DNA from: Paenibacillus chibensis
GTDB taxonomy: Bacteria > Bacillota > Bacilli > Paenibacillales > Paenibacillaceae
Length of the DNA stretch: 64,000 nucleotides
Reading direction: 5' to 3'
Assembly: GCF_004001045.1 (NCBI RefSeq)
Contig: NZ_BIMK01000030.1
Coordinates: 1 to 64,000 of the forward strand
Shown: piece by piece, positions 38,034 through 46,585 of the stretch
Numbering within the stretch: position 1 is the first letter of the stretch
Layout: every line of letters starts with the position of its first letter
Translations under genes and position numbers: made by a program
Notes under the pieces: generated by a model
What the model was told of the DNA's origin: nothing
Seen by the model: only the letters and a program-made list of their open reading frames with translations
Database searches by the model: none

Positions 38034-39065
38034 ATGATTGCACCAGAAACTGCGGTTCCGCGCAGAAAGAGAAAAACCAAAGCTTTTATGTTGGGGATCG
38101 GGCTGACATTGATTTTGTCGCTGCTCGCCAAAGGATTGTCGCTGCTTCCGTTCCTCAGCATCATGGGCCAGCTCGTGCTGGCCATCATCCTGGGGATGAT
38201 CTACAGGGCATCGGTCGGCGTGCCGGAATCGATCCTGCCCGGCATTTCCTTTTCCAATAAAAAGCTGCTTCGCTTCGGGATCATCCTGCTTGGCATGCGT
38301 TTGAATCTGATGGATATCGCTCATGCCGGTCCAAAGGTCGTTTTGCTGGCGGCGATCAATATCACGGTGACGATCTTTATCGTATACGGGTTGGCAAGGC
38401 TTCTGAAGGTGGATCGCACGATGTCGCTCATGACCGCATGCGGAACGGCCATTTGCGGGGCGGCAGCCGTTGTCGCCATTGCTCCGCTCATTAAAGCAAA
38501 GGATCAGGAGACGGCGGTGAGCGCAGCCACGGTGGCGATTCTCGGCACGCTGTTTACCTTGATATATGTAGGATTGTATCCATTCCTGGGGCTCACGCCG
38601 AATGGATACGGAGCATTTGCGGGAGGGACGCTGCATGAAGTAGCTCACGCAATCGCCGCCGCCGCGCCAGGAGGCAAGGAGGCAGAGGACATGTCCGTGA
38701 TCGTTAAGCTGACGAGGGTCGCCCTGCTGGTTCCGGTTTCCCTATGCGTGGGATTCTGGGCGAGCCGCAGATCGGAAGAAAAGACGCATCAAAAAAGCAA
38801 AATTCAAATTCCCTGGTTTGTGCTAGGCTTTCTGCTGATGAGCGCCGTCAACTCGCTTGGCATCATTCCTCATGCCGTTACTGTGCAGATCATCAATCTT
38901 GCGTATGTTTTGATCGCAATGGCGATGGCGGGGCTCGGCCTCAATGTAGATTTCGCCTTTTTCCGCCGCAACGGCGTCAAGCCGTTCGCTGCCGGACTGC
39001 TGGGCTCGGTTATCCTTGCGGGCATGGGCTTTGCCCTCATTCACCTGCTTGGCTTCAACCGTTAA
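38034..39065 (+). CDS. YeiH-family (UPF0324) putative sulfate/sulfite exporter
   Basis: A 343-residue membrane protein with about ten segments. It shows the family motifs MTACGTAICGAAAVVA and GTLHEVAHAIAAA. Starts ATG at 38034 after AAAGGGGA. Family members are called putative sulfate exporters, but the evidence is thin. A LysR gene is divergent and likely regulates it. Confidence 0.92.
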   Translation: MIAPETAVPRRKRKTKAFMLGIGLTLILSLLAKGLSLLPFLSIMGQLVLAIILGMIYRASVGVPESILPGISFSNKKLLRFGIILLGMRLNLMDIAHAGPKVVLLAAINITVTIFIVYGLARLLKVDRTMSLMTACGTAICGAAAVVAIAPLIKAKDQETAVSAATVAILGTLFTLIYVGLYPFLGLTPNGYGAFAGGTLHEVAHAIAAAAPGGKEAEDMSVIVKLTRVALLVPVSLCVGFWASRRSEEKTHQKSKIQIPWFVLGFLLMSAVNSLGIIPHAVTVQIINLAYVLIAMAMAGLGLNVDFAFFRRNGVKPFAAGLLGSVILAGMGFALIHLLGFNR

Positions 39066-39072
39066 AAGATGC

Positions 39073-39104
39073 AAAAACGGACTCCTCTGCAGAGTCCGTT
39101 TTTC
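39073..39104 (+). terminator. Intrinsic terminator of the YeiH gene
   Basis: AAAAACGGACTC pairs with GAGTCCGTTTTT over seven bases, directly after the stop codon. Confidence 0.9.
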
Positions 39105-39121
39105 TGTTGCACACGAGGGTA

Positions 39122-39514
39122 CTACTCCGTTTCGTCTCCATCGAATCCGTTAATTAAATCCGTCCCGTGCATATCCTCGACGGTAGCAGCGGGGTCAACC
39201 GGACTGTCCTTCTGGATCGCATCCGCATCCGGCACGTCTTCAAGCTCCGTTTCTTCCTCCAACGTCTCATCCGCTGCGGCCGGCTCAAACGATTCTCCAT
39301 CGACAGGCTGGCGGGTTCCAAGGAACGGGCTCATGTCCGAGCGCGTATAAAACTCCACGTCAGTGTCCTCCGGCTTGCTTGATATGCTTTGCTTGGTTTC
39401 CGTGTTGACTTCACGGAAGTCATCTTCCGGCAGCAGCTCCTCCAGCGAATGCTCCCTGTCGTTTTCATAACGCTCATACGTTAGCTCGGCTTCGTTTTTG
39501 TAGGGCTCGATCAT
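39122..39514 (-). CDS. Hypothetical acidic protein, 130 aa
   Basis: A very acidic, low-complexity protein (stretches such as ADETLEEETELEDVPDADA) with no membrane segment or signal peptide. The start at 39514 (MIEPYKNEAEL) has AAGGAG eight bases upstream. It is probably largely disordered. No family is recognised. It lies convergent to the YeiH gene. Confidence 0.7.
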   Translation of the reverse strand: MIEPYKNEAELTYERYENDREHSLEELLPEDDFREVNTETKQSISSKPEDTDVEFYTRSDMSPFLGTRQPVDGESFEPAAADETLEEETELEDVPDADAIQKDSPVDPAATVEDMHGTDLINGFDGDETE

Positions 39515-39604
39515 GTATGTCATCTCCTTCGATATGTTTCGATACTTTACCCTTACCCGAAACAAGGGAGAATAAACCCTGCCGGGTGCAGGATAAAACA
39601 GGAA

Positions 39605-39636
39605 TAAAAAATCCCCGGGGCGGTGAGTCCCGGGAA
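39605..39636 (-). terminator. Terminator of the small membrane-protein gene
   Basis: On the minus strand TCCCGGG pairs with CCCGGGGA around eight bases, followed by TTTTTTATT. Confidence 0.7.
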
Positions 39637-39660
39637 GGCTGGTTTGTATGCGAGGGCCGG

Positions 39661-39831
39661 TTAGAATTTAGGGAAAACGTATCGGATCAGGAAGTAGAGA
39701 AAACCGAAAAAGATAATGATGTAAGCCGCATATTTGATGAATGTGGCGGCAACGAGACTCGAATCGGATTTTTTGTGAACTTCCGTCCGGTCTACCTCAA
39801 CATTGGATTCATAAGGTTCGCGTTCACGCAT
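39661..39831 (-). CDS. Small single-pass membrane protein, 56 aa
   Basis: A 56-residue protein with a charged N-terminal half and one membrane segment near the C-terminus (IKYAAYIIIFFGFLYFLIRYV). The start at 39831 follows AAGGAGGAG; a longer in-frame start at 39882 has no site. It has its own terminator. Function unknown. Confidence 0.7.
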   Translation of the reverse strand: MREREPYESNVEVDRTEVHKKSDSSLVAATFIKYAAYIIIFFGFLYFLIRYVFPKF

Positions 39832-40065
39832 GGCTGCTTCTCCTCCTTCATCGTCAATTTTTACAGAATCTGCTTGGTACATTAATAAACAAAGGGCCGA
39901 AAGGTGAAACAGAAACGAGCTGACCGAAAAAACCCGTGCAGGGACTATAGAAAAATTGCGAAAAATGTCGATATATTACATAATGAATCGAGAGAATTTA
40001 ACAAATCCATATCAATGGAGAGGTTTCTACCTCATACAGATAATAAAGACTAGCTGAGGTGGGAT

Positions 40066-41955
40066 ATGAGGATTGCATTCAAAACGGTCTTTATCATGTT
40101 CACCATGTTCGTTTTATCGGTGTGCAGTTCCGTTTCGGCTTTTGCAGCCAATCAGCCTGAATACAAGCCGGTAACGGATTGGGAATTCAAATGGGAGCAG
40201 AAAGCCGAAGGAAGCTCCGCCGGTACGGGGAGTCAGGCCCCGCGAACGGGCTGGAGCCGGCTTGCCTCTCTCGACGATCAGACCGGGCACGAGCATAATG
40301 ACGGGGTCGCGTGGTATCGAACGGTTCTTCCGGAGCTCTACTCCGGAACCTCTGCGCTGCTCCTGGAAAAAGTCCATGGCCGGCATATTGCGATCTTTGT
40401 GGACCAGCGCAAAGTGTATGAGCAGACCCGAAGCTATATGTATGACAAGAATGAGATCTTGCTGCCCCTTCGCCAGGAAGATGCGGGCAAAACGCTGCGT
40501 GTAATGCTGCAGGCGGATAGAGAAAATGTCGGTATGGAAGGGAGGGCGCTGGCAGGGGACTACCAGTCACTCCTCAAGGTGTATGTGATGTCCGACCTGG
40601 ACGACCTGATTTTAGGCAGCTCCATGATCTTTCTAGGTCTCGTGATGGCCATCGCCGCCCTGTTCATGCGAAGAAACCAGCTGGCGGCCTGGCTCGCATT
40701 GACGATCATTGTACTGTCGATCGGAACCTTGATCCTGACGTACTCGCCGCTGCCATACATTCTTTTTAACGGCTACGGCAAGTGGTTCGTGATGGTATTC
40801 GATCTTGCGCTCCTGACCGTTCTGCCTGCCTTGAGCTTTTATTTTGAAAAGACGGTGGGCGCGGGATACAAGCAGTGGATCCGGCATTTTCGCAGGTTTC
40901 AAACGGTATACTCCCTTTTCTGCCTCGTCTTCATGACCATAAACATGCTGCTGCATGACCGTTTGTACAGCCTGTATTATTTTTTCTCGGTCAAGATACT
41001 CGGCATATTGATCATTTTGCAGATGATCCTGATTGTCGCGAGCGCCATCGCCTATGCGGTCAAAGGCAGCAGGGATGCGCTGATTTTCACTCTGGGCTTT
41101 GCCGTATTCGGGTTAACGGTTCTCGTTGAAATCGTATGCTTCATGATCAGCGCCGGAGACTATGAGCTGTACTGGTGGAAATGGGGCGTGCTTGGATTCG
41201 CCATCGCGCTCATTGCCGTCTTAGGCCAAAAGTTCGCTGAAAATCACCGCCAGATCCTGATATATTCCAAAGAGCTGGAGATGTTCAACATGGAGCTGCA
41301 GCGGGCTGAAAAGATGGAAATCATCAGCGAGCTTGCCGCCTCCGTAGCCCATGAGGTCCGTAATCCCCTGCAGGTGACCCGGGGCTTTCTGCAGCTGCTG
41401 CTCGAAAAGTCGGAACACAAGGACCGGGAATATCTCATGCTGGCTTTAGAAGAGCTGGACCGGGCTTCCGGCATTATCACCGACTTCCTGACCTTTGCCA
41501 AGCCGGAGCTTGATCATGTGCAGCTTCTGGAGCTGACGGAGGAATTTCGGCATATCGAAGGCATCCTGATCCCGCTTGCTAATTTTCAGGGCGGTAAAAT
41601 GACCTCCAGAATTCCGAAAAATCTATATATCGAGGGCAACTCTTCGAAATTCAAGCAGGCTTTCATCAATATTATTAAAAACAGCATCGAGGCGCTGGAT
41701 GAGGGCGGACGGGTTCAGATCTGGGCATACAGGCAAAACGATGAGATTGTCGTTCATGTACAGGATAACGGGGAAGGTATGGAGCCGGCGGAAGTCGCCA
41801 GACTCGGCGAGCCTTATTTTTCCAACAAGACGAAAGGGACGGGCCTCGGCCTGATGGTGACGTTCCGCATTATCGAAGTCATGAAGGGAAAAATGGAATT
41901 TCTCAGCGAAAAGGGAGTGGGAACCGAGGTCATCATCCGGTTTCCGGCACCGTAA
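40066..41955 (+). CDS. Membrane histidine kinase with 7TM-DISM-like sensor
   Basis: A 629-residue sensor kinase. A signal-like segment (1-27) and an extracellular beta domain (about 30-180) are followed by about seven membrane segments (180-395), then HisKA with H429 in SVAHEVRNPLQ and a HATPase domain (IIKNSIEAL, DNGEGM, GTGLGLMV). This matches the 7TMR-DISM layout. No response regulator is adjacent. ATG follows GAGGTGGG. The preceding leader contains two small hairpins (CCAT/ATGG and GAGGT/ACCTC near 40009-40033). Confidence 0.9.
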   Translation: MRIAFKTVFIMFTMFVLSVCSSVSAFAANQPEYKPVTDWEFKWEQKAEGSSAGTGSQAPRTGWSRLASLDDQTGHEHNDGVAWYRTVLPELYSGTSALLLEKVHGRHIAIFVDQRKVYEQTRSYMYDKNEILLPLRQEDAGKTLRVMLQADRENVGMEGRALAGDYQSLLKVYVMSDLDDLILGSSMIFLGLVMAIAALFMRRNQLAAWLALTIIVLSIGTLILTYSPLPYILFNGYGKWFVMVFDLALLTVLPALSFYFEKTVGAGYKQWIRHFRRFQTVYSLFCLVFMTINMLLHDRLYSLYYFFSVKILGILIILQMILIVASAIAYAVKGSRDALIFTLGFAVFGLTVLVEIVCFMISAGDYELYWWKWGVLGFAIALIAVLGQKFAENHRQILIYSKELEMFNMELQRAEKMEIISELAASVAHEVRNPLQVTRGFLQLLLEKSEHKDREYLMLALEELDRASGIITDFLTFAKPELDHVQLLELTEEFRHIEGILIPLANFQGGKMTSRIPKNLYIEGNSSKFKQAFINIIKNSIEALDEGGRVQIWAYRQNDEIVVHVQDNGEGMEPAEVARLGEPYFSNKTKGTGLGLMVTFRIIEVMKGKMEFLSEKGVGTEVIIRFPAP

Positions 41956-42003
41956 ACGTCAGGCACAGCTCAAAACTTGAACTGGAAAAAAGAATAGGAT
42001 TGG

Positions 42004-42048
42004 ACGCAAAATGGCGCCTGCTGTCTTTAGCGGCGTCATTTTTGCGTG
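42004..42048. terminator. Bidirectional terminator after the 7TM kinase
   Basis: ACGCAAAATG-GCGCC pairs with GGCGTCATTTTTGCGT. It sits between two convergent genes. Confidence 0.75.
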
Positions 42049-42051
42049 CAT

Positions 42052-42208
42052 TTAGATGAGAACCTCGGAAGAGCCGCCGCTTCGCAGATCCTGCCAGGCG
42101 ACATACAAGCTGAGTAGGGCAGCAATCAGAAACAGCAAGGCGGAAATCAAAGCAACCTGGTTTCTTTGCTTCGGTACGACTGATACTTTTTGTTTTTACA
42201 GGCTTCAC
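42052..42208 (-). pseudogene. Small membrane-protein gene with a one-base frameshift
   Basis: A GTG at 42208 after AAAGGAG opens VKPVKTKSISRTEAK. In the next frame the sequence continues as RNQVALISALLFLIAALLSL..., a clear membrane segment ending at a TAA at 42052. Removing one base from the A-rich GCAAAGAAACC tract (about 42154-42165) joins the two into a protein of about 51 residues. No alternative start serves the second frame. This is either a broken gene or a sequencing error. Confidence 0.5.
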
Positions 42209-42438
42209 AGGGGGACACTCCTTTGAATGCAGCGGCATGTGCATTGGGATGCTGACTCACTCAGGTGCGTTGTGAACTCATTCTAGATTATGTCTGCTAT
42301 CAGATTACCGTTCCGGCATACAAGCAAAATAGACGGAAAACTGTGCCTGTGGTATCTGGCCCCTGGAATTATTCAAAGGATGTTGTCTGAAGGAACGGAA
42401 GGGCGACGAATGCTGATAGGTATACGATAAAAAATAGA

Positions 42439-42481
42439 TTTCGAAAAACGTTATTTTTGTTATAATATATCAAGCTAACAA
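42439..42481 (+). promoter_or_regulatory. Promoter and inverted repeat of the mannosidase gene
   Basis: TATAAT at 42461-42466 with a weak TTTCGA 16 bases upstream. TTGTTA (42457-42462) and TAACAA (42476-42481) form an inverted repeat across the -10 region, a possible operator. The 200 bases farther upstream show nothing I can name. Confidence 0.45.
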
Positions 42482-42516
42482 ATATAACTTATTAATTCAT
42501 CATCAGGAGGTTAAGT

Positions 42517-45063
42517 ATGAGCAAAACCAGATGGATTCTAAAGGACTGGAGCTTTAAAGCATGCGACGAACAGGATTGGCTGAAGGCCAATGTACCGGGA
42601 TGCGTACATACGGATTTGCTGGCCAACGGAAAAATACCCGATCCCTTTTACGGGACAAATGAAAAGGAAGTGCAGTGGATCGACAAACAGGATTGGGAAT
42701 ATGAGAGCCGATTCGATGTACCGGATGAGCTGCTGAGCCTCCCGCGGCTGGAGCTCGTTTTCAGCGGGCTTGACACCTATGCTGACGTCAGCGTCAACGG
42801 GCAGCCGCTGCTGAGCGCGGATAACATGTTCCGTACCTGGAAAGCCGATGTAAAGCCGCTGTTGAAACAAGGGGCCAACACGATCCATATCCGTTTCCGC
42901 TCTCCCGTGCAGGAGGATCTGCCCAAGCTCGACAAGCTGGGTTATGCGCTGCCGGCTTCCAACGATCAATCGGAGGTCGGCGGGCTGGGCGAGCGGAAAG
43001 TCAGCATTTTTGCCCGCAAAGCTCCCTATCATTACGGCTGGGATTGGGGCCCAAGGTTCGTGACCAGCGGAATTTGGCGAGACGTGTGGATCGAAGGCTG
43101 GGAAGAGTACCGCATTCAGGATTTGTTCATTGAGCAAATGAATGTATCTGCGGCAGAGGCCAGACTGAAGGCTGTGGCTGAAATCGAGGCCGAAGCCGAA
43201 GGGTCGCGCATGATCCGGCTGTGTACGGGCGATTTTGTATGGGAGCAGGAGGTGGAGCTGATCCATGGCATCAACCGGGTGGAGCTGCCGGTTACGATTC
43301 CGAGTCCGAAGCTGTGGTGGTGCCGGGGGATGGGAGAAGCGAATTTGTACGAATTCCGGGCCGACCTGCTGAGCGGTGAAAAAGTAATTGCTTCGAAAAG
43401 CGTACAGACGGGCCTGCGCACCGTCCGTTTGGTCCGGGAAAAGGATGAAGCCGGCTCCTCGTTTTACGTGGAACTGAACGGCGTGCCGGTTTTTGCCAAA
43501 GGGGCTAATCATATCCCAAATGACAGCTTCATTACCGAAGTGACGGAGGAGCGGTACCGCCATGAAATTGCGACAGCTGCAGCCTCCAACATGAATATGC
43601 TGCGCGTTTGGGGCGGAGGCATATACGAGCAGGATATCTTCTATCGGCTGTGCGATGAGTATGGCATCATGGTGTGGCAGGACTTCATGTTTGCCTGCAG
43701 CATGTATCCCGGGGATGAGGCGTTTCTGAATAACGTGCGCGTTGAAGCCGAGGAGAATGTAAAACGCCTTCGCAATCATCCGTCCATTGTCTTATGGTGC
43801 GGTAACAACGAGATTGACACCGCGTGGTCCCACTATACCGAACATGGGGGATGGGGATGGAAGCAGCAGTATACGACCGACATTCGCGAAAAATTGTGGA
43901 GCGACTACGAGAAGATTTTCCATGCGATTCTGCCCGATGCGGTAGGGGCATTCGCGCCAGGCATGCCCTATTGGCCCTCTTCCCCGATGTTCGATTTGAC
44001 GGGTGACGTCAGGCAGCATGCGACGAATGACTCTGCGGCAGGGGACATTCACTACTGGGGCGTCTGGCACAATGAGGAGCCGTTTGAGCATTATAATGTA
44101 TACGTGGGCCGCTTCATGAGCGAATACGGATTCCAGTCCTTTCCCGAGTACAAGTCGGTACGCCGCTATGCCGAGGAGAGCGATCTGCAGCTTGAATCGC
44201 CCGTCATGCTGGCGCATCAGAAGAACGGCCACGGCAACCGCTTGATCAAGCAGTATATGGATAAATACATGCATGAGCCCAAGGATTTTCCTTCGTTCTT
44301 GTATATGAGCCAGGTGCTGCAGGCCGAGGCGATGAAAATGGCGATTGAGGCTCACCGCCGCCGGAAGCCGTACTGCATGGGAACGCTCTATTGGCAGATG
44401 AATGACTGCTGGCCGGTGGCCTCCTGGGCCGGAATGGATTATTTCGGAAGATGGAAGGCACTTCAATATACGGCCAAAAACAGCTTCCGGGATATTGCTC
44501 TGTCGATCGATGGTACCCGTGAAGGTGAAGTAGGCTTCTATGTGATATCCGATGTGCTTCAACCGGTTTCCGGCACGGTTCACATTCAGGTGATGAATAT
44601 GGAGGGTACGGTTCTGAAAGACATGAGGGAGGCGTTCGCCATGGAGCAGAACGCCTCTGTGAAAGTGGTGACGTCCGCAGTGGAAGAGCTTCTCCAAGGC
44701 CGTAGCGGCCAGGATACCTTTGTGCTGGCGCACCTTGAAATCGCAGATGAAATCATGGATACCAAGCTGCACTATTTCGTATCGATGAAGGAGCTTGCGC
44801 TGGAAGCGCCGGATATCGAAATTCATGAAGCGGAAGGAAGCGGGGGAACCGCGTTTGAGCTCCGGAGCCGCAAGCTGGCCAAACAAGTATGGATATCCGG
44901 CGATGCGGAAGGATTCTTCAGCGATAATTTCTTCGATCTTGTTCCAGGCGTCGCGCGCACGGTTCAGTTCTTCGGCCGCGCGAAGGATGATGACGCTTTG
45001 ATGCCGGCGGTGCCGGGCGCGCTGAGTGTCAGATCCATGACGGACTTTATACGGAATTCCTGA
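42517..45063 (+). CDS. Beta-mannosidase, GH2
   Basis: An 848-residue intracellular glycosidase releasing mannose from the non-reducing end of beta-mannosides. It has the GH2 sugar-binding domain (about 1-185), an Ig-like domain, and the catalytic barrel. The acid/base is E432 in WCGNNEIDTAW and the nucleophile E536 in RFMSEYGFQS; the APYHYGWDWGPR motif at about 170 is typical of bacterial beta-mannosidases. ATG follows AGGAGG. It is transcribed alone; use of imported manno-oligosaccharides is likely. Confidence 0.94.
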   Translation: MSKTRWILKDWSFKACDEQDWLKANVPGCVHTDLLANGKIPDPFYGTNEKEVQWIDKQDWEYESRFDVPDELLSLPRLELVFSGLDTYADVSVNGQPLLSADNMFRTWKADVKPLLKQGANTIHIRFRSPVQEDLPKLDKLGYALPASNDQSEVGGLGERKVSIFARKAPYHYGWDWGPRFVTSGIWRDVWIEGWEEYRIQDLFIEQMNVSAAEARLKAVAEIEAEAEGSRMIRLCTGDFVWEQEVELIHGINRVELPVTIPSPKLWWCRGMGEANLYEFRADLLSGEKVIASKSVQTGLRTVRLVREKDEAGSSFYVELNGVPVFAKGANHIPNDSFITEVTEERYRHEIATAAASNMNMLRVWGGGIYEQDIFYRLCDEYGIMVWQDFMFACSMYPGDEAFLNNVRVEAEENVKRLRNHPSIVLWCGNNEIDTAWSHYTEHGGWGWKQQYTTDIREKLWSDYEKIFHAILPDAVGAFAPGMPYWPSSPMFDLTGDVRQHATNDSAAGDIHYWGVWHNEEPFEHYNVYVGRFMSEYGFQSFPEYKSVRRYAEESDLQLESPVMLAHQKNGHGNRLIKQYMDKYMHEPKDFPSFLYMSQVLQAEAMKMAIEAHRRRKPYCMGTLYWQMNDCWPVASWAGMDYFGRWKALQYTAKNSFRDIALSIDGTREGEVGFYVISDVLQPVSGTVHIQVMNMEGTVLKDMREAFAMEQNASVKVVTSAVEELLQGRSGQDTFVLAHLEIADEIMDTKLHYFVSMKELALEAPDIEIHEAEGSGGTAFELRSRKLAKQVWISGDAEGFFSDNFFDLVPGVARTVQFFGRAKDDDALMPAVPGALSVRSMTDFIRNS

Positions 45064-45078
45064 TCATTATGAGATGAA

Positions 45079-45125
45079 CAAAAAAGACTGCTTACGCCGA
45101 GGATACGGCCGGGCAGTCTTTTTGC
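45079..45125. terminator. Terminator between mannosidase and GNAT genes
   Basis: AAAAAAGACTGC pairs with GCAGTCTTTTTGC around a 21-base loop, 15 bases past the mannosidase stop. Tracts on both sides allow use by the convergent gene. Confidence 0.85.
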
Positions 45126-45134
45126 TGATTACAA

Positions 45135-46265
45135 TTAAACAAAATGGAGTCCGGAAAGGTACGGAAGGGCAATGGTGCGGAAAGCTTTCGGAGCCAAAGC
45201 CAGATGCGGCGATTCCGGATCAAAGAGCAGGGAGAGCAATCCGTCGTCATCGATCGTTTCTTCTCTTTTTCCGTCCGTGATGAGATACGATCCATCGCCT
45301 TGAAGCTTCAGGAGGCTGTCAAGAATCGGCGGAAGCAGCGGCGCGCACTGGGACAAAAGCGAGCCGGCGCCGGCAAGCCAAACCGTTCCGCTGTTTCGAC
45401 CGTCGGTGACGTCGGCCCCTGCGCTCGTCAGCAGCTCCAGCAGGCGCTCCTGCTGCCAGGGAACGGGGACGATCATTTGCTCTGCCGGAAAGCGCTGTAG
45501 CATTTCGGCAAACAGCAGCGCGCAGCCCTGCATATCGCCGGCCCATTCGACGGCGTGGGCGGGCTCCTTGGAATCGGAAGCGCTGCTTCCGTCCGCAGCA
45601 TGCACGGCTGCGACCGCGAAAGCTTGAACCCTGCCGTTCTTGACGGCGACGAACGCCTGCGCCTGCAGACGGTAAATATCGGGGATCGCGCCTGCGCCCA
45701 GCAGCTTAAGCAGCTGCGCCGGGCCCTGTTCATAACCAGTTTGGGCTGCTTCCAGGAGAGCGGAAACGGCAAACACATCCTCAGGCATCATGCTTCTCAG
45801 GGTCCAGTCTTGATTCTGAATCTCCGCTTGAAGCGCTGCTGATGCAGAGGAGTCTAGTGCGGCATACCGAATCCGGCCGATATAGCGGCAGCCTGCGCGC
45901 GTATAAAGGGAGCGGTCTCCCGATACGAAAACAAGCGATGCCCCGGAGCGTTTGGCATGCAGCATGCATGCTTCAAGCAGCCGGCTGGCGAGATTCTGGC
46001 CGCGGTACTCGGGATGCGTGCAGACGGAGCCAAGTCCGTAGACGTTCAGGCGTGCGCTCCCCACGCGGATGACCTCGGGAACCATCCCCATAAAGGCGAC
46101 CATTTGTCCTTCCTCGGTAAAAGCACCGTATGACTGGCTGATGCCCGGTTGGAATAAGTATGGAAATATGCTGCCCATGGACTGCTGATCAGGCTGGCGG
46201 AAAACGAAATCGGACAAGGCGGCAGCCTCTTCAAGCTCATGCGGTAAACAAATGCGGATGATCAT
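45135..46265 (-). CDS. GNAT-family N-acetyltransferase, Eis-like
   Basis: A 376-residue acetyltransferase. The acetyl-CoA site is in the N-terminal GNAT domain (VCTHPEYRGQNLASRLLE, about 80-97). A second GNAT-like domain and a C-terminal domain follow, as in Eis-type enzymes, which acetylate amines on varied substrates including aminoglycosides. Substrate cannot be predicted. ATG at 46265 follows TTTGGAGG. Confidence 0.88.
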   Translation of the reverse strand: MIIRICLPHELEEAAALSDFVFRQPDQQSMGSIFPYLFQPGISQSYGAFTEEGQMVAFMGMVPEVIRVGSARLNVYGLGSVCTHPEYRGQNLASRLLEACMLHAKRSGASLVFVSGDRSLYTRAGCRYIGRIRYAALDSSASAALQAEIQNQDWTLRSMMPEDVFAVSALLEAAQTGYEQGPAQLLKLLGAGAIPDIYRLQAQAFVAVKNGRVQAFAVAAVHAADGSSASDSKEPAHAVEWAGDMQGCALLFAEMLQRFPAEQMIVPVPWQQERLLELLTSAGADVTDGRNSGTVWLAGAGSLLSQCAPLLPPILDSLLKLQGDGSYLITDGKREETIDDDGLLSLLFDPESPHLALAPKAFRTIALPYLSGLHFV

Positions 46266-46403
46266 CGGTTACGCCTCCAAATGCTGCTTATTCAAATTCT
46301 TTTTTCAGTATATAAGGAACCTCGACGCAAAAGCCATCCTTCATTTGGACTCTTAAACGGCAGGGGCACATCAACATACGGATAGGTGAGTGCAACCAAG
46401 GGA

Positions 46404-46427
46404 GGAATAAAGCAGGGAATAAAGCGG
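46404..46427. repeat. Tandem 12-bp direct repeat
   Basis: GGAATAAAGCAG is followed at once by GGAATAAAGCGG. It lies in the purine-rich 320-base region upstream of the antiporter gene, where I see no other gene and no known riboswitch. Confidence 0.6.
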
Positions 46428-46585
46428 AACCCTCAAGGAAAATGTAGTGGAGTGGAAGCACAGGCTGATCCCTTAGAACCAACCTTTGCTAGGGGAGCGG
46501 GGTGCAAGCAGGCTTGGAAAGGTTATATATATTATGAATTACGCAAATGATGAGGCTTGAATACTACTCTAAAGAGGCGAGGCTT

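Noticed and set aside
40005-40055. Purine-riboswitch-like GGTTTCTACC with GACTA downstream
   Set aside because: The spacing and the P1 and P3 helices of the purine riboswitch cannot be formed; the bases make two small local hairpins instead.
42538-43779. 413-codon open frame on the minus strand
   Set aside because: Antisense to beta-mannosidase with intact catalytic motifs.
46290-46580. c-di-AMP (ydaO) riboswitch before the K+/H+ antiporter
   Set aside because: The conserved blocks of that riboswitch are not present, so I only report the tandem repeat.
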